Notes under the pieces: model-generated | What the model was told of the DNA's origin: nothing | Database searches by the model: none | What the model saw: only the letters and a program-made list of their open reading frames with translations | Made by a program: the position numbers and the translations under genes | Shown: in pieces, positions 17,671 through 24,904 of the stretch | Layout: each line of letters begins with the position of its first letter | Position numbering within the stretch: the first letter of the stretch is position 1 | Assembly (NCBI RefSeq): GCF_030505195.1 | Contig: NZ_CP129672.1 | Span: 992,001-1,056,000, forward strand | DNA from: Comamonas testosteroni | GTDB lineage: Bacteria; Pseudomonadota; Gammaproteobacteria; Burkholderiales; Burkholderiaceae_C | Direction: 5' to 3' | Length of the DNA: 64,000 nt

Positions 17671-17728
17671 GAGTGAGGACTTGTTGAGGCCCGCCACCGG
17701 TCAAAAGCCGGGGCGGCAGGCCGCTGAC

Positions 17729-19054
17729 TCAGTGAGCCAGGTGTTTGGCGTTCAGACGAGGCGTGCCGTTTTGCAACACTCCGCCCACGGTGAAGAACGA
17801 TCCAAAGACCACGATTCTATCAGCCGCCTCCGAGGCCGCGACTGCGGCATCCAGGGCCTGCTGGGGATTGGCAAAGGTCTGCATGCTCACATCTTTGCGG
17901 ATCACGCCCTGAGCCTGCAACTGCTGCAGCTTGGCCTTGAGGTTTTCTGCAGAATCCGCGCGCGGCGTGGGCAGATCGGTGAAATACCAGCGATCGACCA
18001 GCGGCCCCACCTTGGTGAGCATGGGCTCCCAGTCCTTGTCTGCCATGGCACCGAATACAGCATGCGTGGTGGGGAAGTAACCCATGGCATCGAGGTTCGC
18101 CGTGAGCGCCGCCACCGAGTGCGGGTTGTGCGCCACATCCAGCACCAGCGTAGGCTGACCGGGAACGATCTGGAAGCGGCCGGGCAGCTCCACCATGGAC
18201 AAGCCCGTGCGCACGGCCTGCGCCGTCACCGGCAGCTTGCCGCGAATGGCTTCATAGGCGGCCAGCACACCGGAAGCATTCATCAGTTGATTGGCGCCGC
18301 GCAGTGCCGGATAGGCCAGTCCCGCATAGCGGCGGCCACGGCCGGCCCAGCCCCATTGCTGCTTGTCGCCGTCGTAGTGGAAGTCCTTGCCGAAGCGCCA
18401 GAGGTCGGCACCGATTTCGAGCGCATGATCGATCACGCTTTGCGGCGGCACCGGGTCGCTGACGATGACGGGGCGACCGGCACGCATGATGCCGGCTTTT
18501 TCGCGGCCGATGCTCTCCCGGTCAGGGCCCAGCAGCTCCATGTGATCGAGATCGATGCTGGTGATGATGGCGCAGTCGGCATCGATGATGTTGGTGGCAT
18601 CAAGTCGGCCTCCCAGGCCCACTTCCAGAATCGCCACATCCAGCCTGGACAGGCTCATCAGGCGCAATATGGCCAGCGTGGTGAACTCGAAGTAAGTGAG
18701 TGCCACCTCTTTGCCGCCCTTCACCCTGGCCTGCTCCACCGCTTCAAAATGCGGGATCAGCTCCTCTGCCTTGACGATCTCGCCACCCACGCGGCAGCGC
18801 TCTTCAAAATGCACCAGATGCGGCGAGGTATAGACACCGGGACGATAGCCGGACTGCAGGGCCACGGCCTCCAGCATGGCACAGGTCGAACCCTTGCCAT
18901 TGGTGCCGGCCACCGTGATCACGGGGCAGTCGAATTGCAGGCCCATGCGCTGTGCGACTTCACGCACGCGATCCAGACCCAGGGCGATGTTCTGGGGATG
19001 CAGGCGCTCGCAATAAGCCAGCCAGGCATCCAAGGTGGGAAATATGGTGTGCAT
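17729..19054 (-). CDS. folC: Bifunctional folylpolyglutamate synthase/dihydrofolate synthase
   Basis: The 441-residue Mur-ligase-fold enzyme adds glutamate to dihydropteroate and to folates. The ATP P-loop is VITVAGTNGKGST, followed by GVYTSPHLVHFEERCRV and the conserved ITSIDLDHMELLG and LDVAHNPHSV motifs. Length is normal. It is the first gene of the minus-strand block and starts only about 100 bp from the left end of the mobile element. Confidence 0.95.
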   Translation of the reverse strand: MHTIFPTLDAWLAYCERLHPQNIALGLDRVREVAQRMGLQFDCPVITVAGTNGKGSTCAMLEAVALQSGYRPGVYTSPHLVHFEERCRVGGEIVKAEELIPHFEAVEQARVKGGKEVALTYFEFTTLAILRLMSLSRLDVAILEVGLGGRLDATNIIDADCAIITSIDLDHMELLGPDRESIGREKAGIMRAGRPVIVSDPVPPQSVIDHALEIGADLWRFGKDFHYDGDKQQWGWAGRGRRYAGLAYPALRGANQLMNASGVLAAYEAIRGKLPVTAQAVRTGLSMVELPGRFQIVPGQPTLVLDVAHNPHSVAALTANLDAMGYFPTTHAVFGAMADKDWEPMLTKVGPLVDRWYFTDLPTPRADSAENLKAKLQQLQAQGVIRKDVSMQTFANPQQALDAAVAASEAADRIVVFGSFFTVGGVLQNGTPRLNAKHLAH

Positions 19055-19154
19055 ACTGGGCGCTATTGTCGCCCACTGTCAGAGGCCCTATGGCTGCCGA
19101 CACTTGGCAAATGCGTTACATCTGACTCCAACCGTTTCACCGATACCGAACACC

Positions 19155-19193
19155 ATGAGCAAGATCACCACCGTCTACGGCATCCCCAACTGA
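19155..19193 (+). pseudogene. 5' stub of ArsC/YffB-like reductase gene cut by the element
   Basis: ATG plus eleven codons encode MSKITTVYGIPN and then TGA. The intact family motif is YGIxNCDTVKKA, and the rest of the gene (CDTVKKARSW onward) is found 11 kb away at 30266. The stop codon is created by element sequence. This is the original 5' end of the chromosomal gene, orphaned by insertion. Confidence 0.85.
19170..19192 (+). other. attL, left attachment site
   Basis: ACCGTCTACGGCATCCCCAACTG matches the right junction (30245-30267) at 18 of 23 positions. The shared end CCAAYTG is where chromosomal GC-rich sequence stops and AT-rich sequence begins. Confidence 0.65.
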
Positions 19194-19211
19194 AAACCCT
19201 TAATTGATTTT

Positions 19212-19303
19212 TTTCACAAAATAGCTCTAAGTGCTTGTTTTTTCTTATACTGTGTCTCACATTTTTGAATTTATTTCACAAAATTTCAGGGACATTTCAC
19301 AAG
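19212..19303 (+). repeat. Left-end TTTCACAAAAT repeats, likely integrase arm sites
   Basis: TTTCACAAAAT occurs at 19212-19222 and 19274-19284, and TTTCACAAG at 19295-19303. The same motif recurs only near the right end (30166-30222). The arrangement of the last two copies around TCAGG matches the right-end pair. Confidence 0.6.
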
Positions 19304-19321
19304 AAAAATGGGGTGAAAAAA

Positions 19322-20659
19322 ATGAATTTTTACAAGTTGCCTAGGGGTATTCAAGAGACAACACGAAGCAACAAGGACGGTTCTCCTGTGACTGCTTACC
19401 GTGTGCAGATGAACCGCAAAGGTATCAAGCTGGACAAGCTTTTTGGCTCCATCAATGAAGCTTTGGCTTATCTAAACGACGAGCGAAAAAAGTTAGGTTT
19501 AAAAAGCTTGGTGATTGAAGAAGACCAAGAAAAAGCAAAAGCCTATAAGCAAAAGCTGATGCTTGAATTAAGTGAGACCGGCAAAGGCAAAGAATTTATA
19601 AAAAACTTCCTAACAAATCCCACTTTTGATAGATATGTTCAAAGATATATAGATGATTATCTAAATATAAAATATAGAAATTTAATCAATAAAAAGCTTT
19701 CAGAAATGACAGCCGAGGAAAAGCACAAGTATAAGAATTATACAAATAAATTAAGCAAACTAAAAAGGATAGTGAAATTTAAAGTTCAAGATAACTCTTT
19801 GGGAGTTCTTGAAATGTCTTTCAATCATCAATTTAACAGAGAACAAATAAAATTCGGAGACATTCCACTTAGGGAAATTACACCATCAACAATCAATTCC
19901 TATGTAAAAACAAGAATACAAGACAATTTAAGGGGTTCGTCTATTCGCGTTGAAATTGTATTGATTAACAGCGTTATAGAACATGCAAAAACAATAGACA
20001 CAAGCCTGACAGATTACAAAAATCCAATCAAAGATTTTGACAAGAAGCTTTATTCTATTGCAGTTCCTGCAAAACCTAAATTTTTCAGATTTAACGAAGT
20101 AAGTAAAGAAGAATTTTTAAAGGCTATTGAGACAAACAAAAGCACTGATTTAATTGCTATTGTTAAATTGATGATGACAACAGCAATGAGAAGAGCTGAG
20201 GTTATTCTTTTGAAGTGGTCGCAAGTTCACGACAATTTTATTCAGTTAACAGATACGAAGACAAACCCTCGCCCTGTCTATCTCACTACTGAAGCCAAAG
20301 AGATATTAAACTCTATCCCCAAGAAACCGAATCAAGATAGGGTTTTTAATTACACGGTGACGGGCTTTGAAGCCTCCTTGAGATACCACTTGAACAAGTT
20401 TGGCTTAAGAGATATCACACCTCACAAGCTCCGAAAGAATTCCATTAGTGAATTTGTGGAAGTTATTGGCTCTGATAACTCCCTGTTAATTTCTGAAATC
20501 CTTGGAATTCGTGACATTGCTGGATTAGAGAGAGAAATTAAGACAATGCCAACTTCTGGCCTATCTTCTCAAAGTGAAGTACTTAAATCCGTTGGTCACA
20601 CGACATCAGCAGTGACAAAGAAACATTACTTCTCATTGAATTTAAAAAATAAAAAATAA
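19322..20659 (+). CDS. int: Tyrosine recombinase/integrase of the element
   Basis: The 445-residue protein has an N-terminal arm-binding region with basic residues, a helical core-binding domain (about 165-250) and a catalytic domain. Catalytic residues are visible: Arg290 (TTAMRRAE), Lys313 (TDTK), HKLR at 368-371, His426 (KSVGHTTSAV) and the nucleophile Tyr436 (KKHYFSLN). An insertion of about 40 residues between HKLR and the last His is longer than in phage integrases. The ATG at 19322 is chosen; the open frame upstream to 19235 runs through the repeat cluster. It would catalyse insertion into the ArsC/YffB-like gene. A terminator follows. Confidence 0.92.
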   Translation: MNFYKLPRGIQETTRSNKDGSPVTAYRVQMNRKGIKLDKLFGSINEALAYLNDERKKLGLKSLVIEEDQEKAKAYKQKLMLELSETGKGKEFIKNFLTNPTFDRYVQRYIDDYLNIKYRNLINKKLSEMTAEEKHKYKNYTNKLSKLKRIVKFKVQDNSLGVLEMSFNHQFNREQIKFGDIPLREITPSTINSYVKTRIQDNLRGSSIRVEIVLINSVIEHAKTIDTSLTDYKNPIKDFDKKLYSIAVPAKPKFFRFNEVSKEEFLKAIETNKSTDLIAIVKLMMTTAMRRAEVILLKWSQVHDNFIQLTDTKTNPRPVYLTTEAKEILNSIPKKPNQDRVFNYTVTGFEASLRYHLNKFGLRDITPHKLRKNSISEFVEVIGSDNSLLISEILGIRDIAGLEREIKTMPTSGLSSQSEVLKSVGHTTSAVTKKHYFSLNLKNKK

Positions 20660-20674
20660 AACTCATAACCACAC

Positions 20675-20699
20675 AAAACAGGCTTCGGCCTGTTTTTTT
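20675..20699 (+). terminator. Terminator of integrase gene
   Basis: Hairpin AAAACAGGC-TTC-GGCCTGTTTT followed by T residues. Confidence 0.8.
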
Positions 20700-20754
20700 G
20701 CTATTTAAAAAGTAATTGCTAGTATAGATAAAATAACAACAATAAAGGCTCTAT

Positions 20755-21042
20755 ATGTCTAAACTAATATTAACGATAAGCGATGTAAAACGAATAATTT
20801 TCTTAATTCACAAGAAAACCGCCCTACTTTTAAAAATCAAAGAATACGACAGCAACCACCCCAAACAGATTGAATTTAATGTCTTACTTAATTGGACAGA
20901 AAGCGAATTGAAACGCTTTCACACTGATGATATAGAAAATATTGAAAGAATTTTGATGGAAGGCTATACAGAGAACGAAATAACGAATATGTTTAAATAT
21001 CACTTCAGCAAAGCAAAAAGAAAATTTTTCAAAATAAATTAA
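20755..21042 (+). CDS. Hypothetical protein, 95 aa
   Basis: I do not recognise a family. The protein is basic and helical, with no signal peptide or membrane helix. The C-terminus (FKYHFSKAKRKFFKIN) is strongly basic, which would suit nucleic-acid binding. It starts 95 bp after the integrase, has AAAGG upstream and ends at a clear terminator, so it is a separate transcription unit. Its base composition matches the element. Confidence 0.6.
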   Translation: MSKLILTISDVKRIIFLIHKKTALLLKIKEYDSNHPKQIEFNVLLNWTESELKRFHTDDIENIERILMEGYTENEITNMFKYHFSKAKRKFFKIN

Positions 21043-21067
21043 GCCTCATAAATTGAGGCTTTTTTTA
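21041..21067 (+). terminator. Terminator after 95-aa gene
   Basis: Stem AAGCCTCA/TGAGGCTT with loop TAAAT, followed by T residues. Confidence 0.8.
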
Positions 21068-21429
21068 TGACATTTGACAAATAAGCAAAAATTTACTTAA
21101 ATGAATATAGATATATTATTCGTCGGTTCACTCTCTCGGTTCGTATGTCTACAAAAAACACAGTAAAACTCGTGAAGTGAGGCAATGACAATAAGTCCTT
21201 TTTTAAATTGAAAATAAGCACCGGCTTATTGGCAGATATAAATTAACACTGGCTAACGGACTAGCCTAAAACGCGGTGAAAACTGCATTTAAAAGTGTTT
21301 TTAAGTTGCTAGAACGGTAATCTAACAAAGCAACACAGAAGACTAAGAACAGACCTGGTTAGAGCAATTTAAAGTATTGCGAACTGTTTAAGTGTGATAG
21401 AACTTTAATCTTATCCACCCCACGACGGC

Positions 21430-21479
21430 GATATGCCTAAGAATTTTTGATAAATTTATTAAGAGTTTTTAGGCATATC
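21430..21479 (+). repeat. Inverted repeat, 11-bp arms
   Basis: GATATGCCTAA (21430-21440) and its exact complement TTAGGCATATC (21469-21479) enclose an AT-rich 28-base loop. It directly abuts the larger stem at 21481. Confidence 0.75.
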
Positions 21480-21480
21480 A

Positions 21481-21566
21481 CAGAGAGGGAAAAAGTCCCG
21501 CCTTTGCCAAAGCTCACAAGAGTTTTTTAATTTGGCACGGGTTAGGGAAAACTTTTTCCCTCTCTG
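21481..21566 (+). repeat. Long nested hairpin with perfect 16-bp outer stem
   Basis: CAGAGAGGGAAAAAGT (21481-21496) pairs perfectly with ACTTTTTCCCTCTCTG (21551-21566). Inside, CCCG and TGCCAAA pair with TTTGGCACGGG (21531-21541), giving a long, nearly continuous 86-nt rod. A third copy of GAGAGGGAAAAA lies at about 21591 as a direct repeat. Confidence 0.75.
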
Positions 21567-21680
21567 GCTCAATCCTAAGCATATCTTAAGAGAGGGAAAA
21601 AAAGACAAATTATGTATTTTTTTAAATATTAGATAAAACAAATGGTGTTTTGTGGAGTGAAACGAAACCATCATCAAAGT

Positions 21681-21705
21681 AAAGGCTAGACTTGTTCTAG
21701 CCTTT
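21681..21705 (+). repeat. Perfect hairpin AAAGGCTAGA-CTTGT-TCTAGCCTTT
   Basis: A 10-bp perfect stem followed by ATCTTTCC, so it is only a weak terminator candidate. Confidence 0.6.
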
Positions 21706-21938
21706 ATCTTTCCCATCCGGCTAGGATGTTTCCCCTACGGGGACGGAAGGGGGATATATAAGAACTAAGAACAATCATTCTTTATATCAGTAGTAGGAGC
21801 GAAGCGACAAAAAACCGCCGCCACGAGCTTTTCAGCCTCTACCCTACCCAACACACCAACCAGCAAAAAAAAATCGCTCAAACACGGTAAAAACCAGCTC
21901 AATACATCTTTCAAGCTTCTAACACTTCCAACCATCTT

Positions 21939-21960
21939 AAAGCCCTCAGGGGCTTTTTTT
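21939..21960 (+). terminator. Terminator at end of hairpin-rich segment
   Basis: The stem is AAGCCC/GGGCTT with a short loop and a seven-T tail. No coding gene precedes it for 900 bp, which implies that a non-coding transcript ends here. Confidence 0.7.
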
Positions 21961-22037
21961 CGTCTTAAAAAACTTGATTTCTTATTTTATTAAGCTACCT
22001 TAATAAATATAACAATAAAGAAAAAAAGGAGGGTTTG

Positions 22038-22184
22038 ATGTTTGGAATAATAAAAGAAAACAAAGAACTAAAGCAAAAGATAGAAGAACTAGAGACTTTA
22101 GTTTTGATAAGACAATTAGAAATCTTTAATCTTGAATGGAAGATTGATGAAATGCAAAAAGAAAATAAGGAGAAATTATGTTAG
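22038..22184 (+). CDS. Small coiled-coil protein, 48 aa
   Basis: A 48-codon frame with an excellent ribosome binding site (AAGGAGGG, six bases upstream) encodes a highly charged helix (KENKELKQKIEELETLVLIR) with heptad-like Leu/Ile spacing, so a short coiled coil is likely. It overlaps the next gene by seven bases, so translation is probably coupled. Function is unknown. It is the first gene of a four-gene operon of small proteins. Confidence 0.6.
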   Translation: MFGIIKENKELKQKIEELETLVLIRQLEIFNLEWKIDEMQKENKEKLC

Positions 22185-22507
22185 GACTATTAGGAACAGT
22201 AGTAGGGGTTATTGTTGGAGTAGCTAAAGCAGTTTGGAATTTATTATTCGGCAGAGGCTCAAATCCTAGCGATGACATTATTTTTAATCCTCTATCTATT
22301 TGGTTAATACTTGGTTTCTGGATTTTTATTTTATGTTACATGATAAATTTAATGATGAAAGCCTCAGACCCATTTGCAAGCAGAGAACAACCTAAGCCAT
22401 TAGCAGGAATGGATTTAGATGTTTTAAAGCTTATGCAAGCTAAGAAAAATGAAGATAAGCAACCACCTAAAAAAGATCCAAATTTCAAAGTGGATAGAGT
22501 TAAGTAA
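22178..22507 (+). CDS. Small membrane protein, 109 aa
   Basis: Two transmembrane helices are evident: GLLGTVVGVIVGVAKAVWNL (about residues 3-22) and LSIWLILGFWIFILCYMINL (about 38-57). A charged, Lys/Pro-rich cytoplasmic tail follows (AKKNEDKQPPKKDPNFKVDR). AAGGAG precedes the ATG. I do not recognise a family. Its place between the coiled-coil gene and the mob region suggests an accessory role in transfer or element maintenance. Confidence 0.6.
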   Translation: MLGLLGTVVGVIVGVAKAVWNLLFGRGSNPSDDIIFNPLSIWLILGFWIFILCYMINLMMKASDPFASREQPKPLAGMDLDVLKLMQAKKNEDKQPPKKDPNFKVDRVK

Positions 22508-22516
22508 AGGATAAAA

Positions 22517-22801
22517 ATGAAACAATTAAATAAATTAACAAAAGAAGAATTAAAGAAGCTTTATGAAATCATTGGAAATAAGTACACCAACAAAAAAACG
22601 GGCAAAGAAAGATATTATTTAAACACTATAGTAATACTTGAATATTTTGGAAATGTGTTTAAGTTTGATAGTGACGATTACCAAACCTTTCTTTTGAACA
22701 AATTTTGGATTGAAAACAAAGAGGTTTTTACAGACGGCAAGGATAAAAAGATACTTTCAAAAATATCTGATAACCTATATAAATTGATAAATATTAAATA
22801 A
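22517..22801 (+). CDS. Hypothetical protein, 94 aa
   Basis: A soluble, Lys-rich protein with no signal or membrane helix, starting nine bases after the membrane protein stop. Segments such as NKYTNKKTGKERYYLNTIVI and SDDYQTFLLNKFWIENKEVF suggest a small alpha/beta fold. No family is recognised. It is the third gene of the small-protein operon. Confidence 0.5.
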   Translation: MKQLNKLTKEELKKLYEIIGNKYTNKKTGKERYYLNTIVILEYFGNVFKFDSDDYQTFLLNKFWIENKEVFTDGKDKKILSKISDNLYKLINIK

Positions 22802-22821
22802 CAATAAAAAAGGAGAATGTT

Positions 22822-23022
22822 ATGAATAAAAAAAGAATGATGATTGTTAGCAATAAAATTGATGAGGTTTTATTTATGATTGCATTTATGAATGATAACC
22901 CTGAGACTTTCACCAAAAGCCAGTTTGAAAAAATGGGGGATTTTTTAGAGATGCTGGAAGTAATTGGAGCAATTAAAATTGAACATATTGATGATAAAAA
23001 AATATCAATTACAAAACTTTAA
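22822..23022 (+). CDS. Hypothetical protein, 66 aa
   Basis: The short protein (MNKKRMMIVSNKIDEVLFMI...) has a strong ribosome binding site (AAAAGGAG) and follows the previous gene by 20 bases. It is mostly helical and mildly acidic, without membrane segments. No family is recognised. A terminator follows, closing the small-protein operon. Confidence 0.5.
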   Translation: MNKKRMMIVSNKIDEVLFMIAFMNDNPETFTKSQFEKMGDFLEMLEVIGAIKIEHIDDKKISITKL

Positions 23023-23033
23023 TACCATAAATT

Positions 23034-23057
23034 AACCAGCCTTTGAGCTGGTTTTTT
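23034..23057 (+). terminator. Terminator of small-protein operon
   Basis: Stem AACCAGC/GCTGGTT with six-base loop and T tail. Confidence 0.78.
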
Positions 23058-23059
23058 AT

Positions 23060-23239
23060 CGCCTATAGGTTTGACTTAGCAAACCAATTTCCTAAGATAG
23101 TAATACATAAGCAAGATGACTCGCTTAGCGACCTGAATAAAGCTTTGCTTTATTTATATCTGGGAGACCCAGACCCCTAGATTTTCAATCTTTGCTTTGC
23201 CTGATGGCACCAATAAAAATAATAAAAAGAGGTTTATCA
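23060..23239 (+). other. Candidate origin of transfer (oriT)
   Basis: This gene-free stretch lies immediately upstream of mobC, the usual oriT location. It holds three perfect inverted repeats in series: GGTTTG/CAAACC (23068-23085), AATAAAGC/GCTTTATT (23136-23154) and CTGGG/CCCAG (23160-23172). TATATCTGGGAG next to the last repeat loosely resembles MOBP nick regions. The exact nick cannot be set by eye. Confidence 0.4.
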
Positions 23240-23611
23240 ATGACACGAAAAAAGAAAAGGACAGGACAATCTGGAGAGCTTGGGAAAGTAAGAAATAAAC
23301 AACTTCACATAAGACTTGATGAAGATGAATTTAAACAGCTTGAAGATAAAGCCAAATTAAAAAGAACATCAACAGCTAAATATTGCCGCGATGCTTTGCT
23401 ATATGAAAAAGTTCATAAAGCAAACATCAAGCAACAAACAGAACTATTAAATCAACTCAATAAAATTGGTGTAAATCTTAACCAAATTGCCCATCGCATC
23501 AATAGCGGTGAGCTTTTCATAATCCAAGAATTTCAAGAGCTTTTACAGTCATTCAAGACCTTGAAAAAACAACAATACACAAGGAGCTTAAATGATAATC
23601 AAGATATTTAA
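23240..23611 (+). CDS. mobC: MobC-like mobilisation accessory protein
   Basis: The 123-residue protein starts with a basic segment, then a ribbon-helix-helix-like stretch (LHIRLDEDEFKQLEDKAKL), then the MobC signature (LLNQLNKIGVNLNQIAHRIN). MobC helps the relaxase bind and open oriT. The ATG at 23240 with AGAGG upstream is preferred over the longer frame from 23192. It overlaps the relaxase start by 20 bases, so translation is coupled. Confidence 0.85.
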   Translation: MTRKKKRTGQSGELGKVRNKQLHIRLDEDEFKQLEDKAKLKRTSTAKYCRDALLYEKVHKANIKQQTELLNQLNKIGVNLNQIAHRINSGELFIIQEFQELLQSFKTLKKQQYTRSLNDNQDI

Positions 23612-24893
23612 GCAGGTTGGTAAAAGCTCAAGCAGAGGACCGATTTCTTACCTTCTCGGAAAAGATGCAGACGGGAAAGTAAGAAATCCTGCTCCCGTGT
23701 TGTTAAATGAATTAACAACATCAGAGGGTTCAAAAGATGCCGTAGCTTTTTTAATTGATAGCAATACGAGACAAAACAAATACACATCTGGCGTTATAGC
23801 TTTTAGAGATGATGAGAAGCCAACACCTAAGCAAATACAAGAAATTCTTAAAGACTTTCGCAAAACCTTCTTGCCTGGTTTAGATGAAAACAGAGCACCT
23901 GTGCTCTGGGTTATGCACAGAGACAAAGGAAATGTTGAACTTCATTTTGTAGTAGCTAAACAAGACGCCAAAACTCAAAAAGCTTTAAACATTGCACCAC
24001 CTGGCCCAGCCTCCGAAAAACTTTTTGAAGATTTTCAAAAGCTTCAAAACGATAAATTAGGATTTAAGCAAGTAGTTCCCAGCCTCTTAAAAGCTCAGTT
24101 CCTAAATTTTGAAAAGAGAACAAGAAAAGCGAAGTTTTCTAGTTATTTAGTAGAAAAGGTTAAGAATAACGAAATTCAAAACAGAAGTGACCTTCTCCGA
24201 CACTTACAGCACGATTTGAAATGGAAAGTCTCTCGTATAGGTGATGATTACATTTCTGTAATTCCAACAGGAAAAGATAAGCCAATACGCTTAAAAGGTC
24301 CCGCTTTTACTAGCAAGGCAGACTATAGAGAATTATTAAAACAATCAAGCAACCAGCCTACAAAGTTAAACCCAGACCAATTGCTAAAGGTTCAAACCAG
24401 CCTAAGCAATGGCATTAAATACAGAGCAGAATATAACGAAAAGACATTTAATAAAGTTCCAAATTTCAAAAATAGAAGCTTGAATTTAAAGGGTTCTATA
24501 AAGAATAAAGCTCTTGTAGATGTGCCCAAGGTTGCCGGTCAGGCAACAGCACAAAGTCCCCAGATTGTGGAACAGGTTCCAGCCTCCAAACCTTCTCAAA
24601 CACTCACAGAGAAGCTTCAAACCTTTTCAGCTACCCAAGCCACAGCAACACAGAAAAAAGCTCTTACAGGCTCATCTGGACCCTCTGGCGGTGGAAGTGC
24701 TTCATCTAGTGGCTCAGGTTCTTTGTCTGCAAAGATGCTTTCTTTAGCTGCTTTAATGAATGCAGAAAAAGACCCAGTGAGAAAATATGCTTTATTGGCT
24801 CAGTTGATAGCAGTTACAGCACAAAGAAATTTGGCTTTATCACGAGAGAAAGAAGCAGAGAAGAAAAGATTGAGCAAGATAAAAATAAGATAA
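23592..24893 (+). CDS. mobA: Relaxase/mobilisation nuclease (MOBP-like)
   Basis: The 433-residue protein has an N-terminal relaxase domain with a candidate nucleophile Tyr20 (SSRGPISYLLGK) and the metal-binding motif around H109-x-D111 and H118 (MHRDKGNVELHFVVAKQ). After about residue 280 comes a low-complexity linker and a Gly/Ser-rich stretch (SGPSGGGSASSSGSGS), then a basic C-terminal helix. It would nick oriT and lead the transferred strand. There is no helicase or primase domain. It is translated in overlap with mobC and is followed 11 bases later by the pilin-like gene. Confidence 0.87.
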   Translation: MIIKIFKQVGKSSSRGPISYLLGKDADGKVRNPAPVLLNELTTSEGSKDAVAFLIDSNTRQNKYTSGVIAFRDDEKPTPKQIQEILKDFRKTFLPGLDENRAPVLWVMHRDKGNVELHFVVAKQDAKTQKALNIAPPGPASEKLFEDFQKLQNDKLGFKQVVPSLLKAQFLNFEKRTRKAKFSSYLVEKVKNNEIQNRSDLLRHLQHDLKWKVSRIGDDYISVIPTGKDKPIRLKGPAFTSKADYRELLKQSSNQPTKLNPDQLLKVQTSLSNGIKYRAEYNEKTFNKVPNFKNRSLNLKGSIKNKALVDVPKVAGQATAQSPQIVEQVPASKPSQTLTEKLQTFSATQATATQKKALTGSSGPSGGGSASSSGSGSLSAKMLSLAALMNAEKDPVRKYALLAQLIAVTAQRNLALSREKEAEKKRLSKIKIR

Positions 24894-24904
24894 AAAAGGA
24901 ATAT

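Larger units (their letters stand above)
21068..22037 (+). other. 970-bp gene-free, hairpin-rich segment of the element
   Basis: No plausible gene is visible. The segment holds at least seven strong inverted repeats: AATAAGC/GCTTATT (21213-21230), GGCTA/TAGCC (21251-21266), GATATGCCTAA (21430-21479), a perfect 16-bp stem (21481-21566), AAAGGCTAGA (21681-21705), CATCC/GGATG (21714-21728) and TCCCC/GGGGA (21731-21743). Motifs TAGAACnnTAATCT-like recur about 100 bp apart. A structured RNA, a replication or transfer origin, or all of these would fit. Confidence 0.55.

Noticed and set aside
19235..19321. Longer N-terminus for the integrase
   Set aside because: The extension covers the TTTCACAAAAT repeats and encodes a hydrophobic segment unlike integrases; ATG 19322 fits better.
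21459..21716. 85-codon minus-strand frame within the hairpin-rich element segment
   Set aside because: Lies across the perfect inverted repeats and lacks a ribosome binding site; structure explains the sequence better.
21068..22037. Retron or group II intron RNA
   Set aside because: No reverse transcriptase is present anywhere in the element, and the typical domain V or msr features are not seen.
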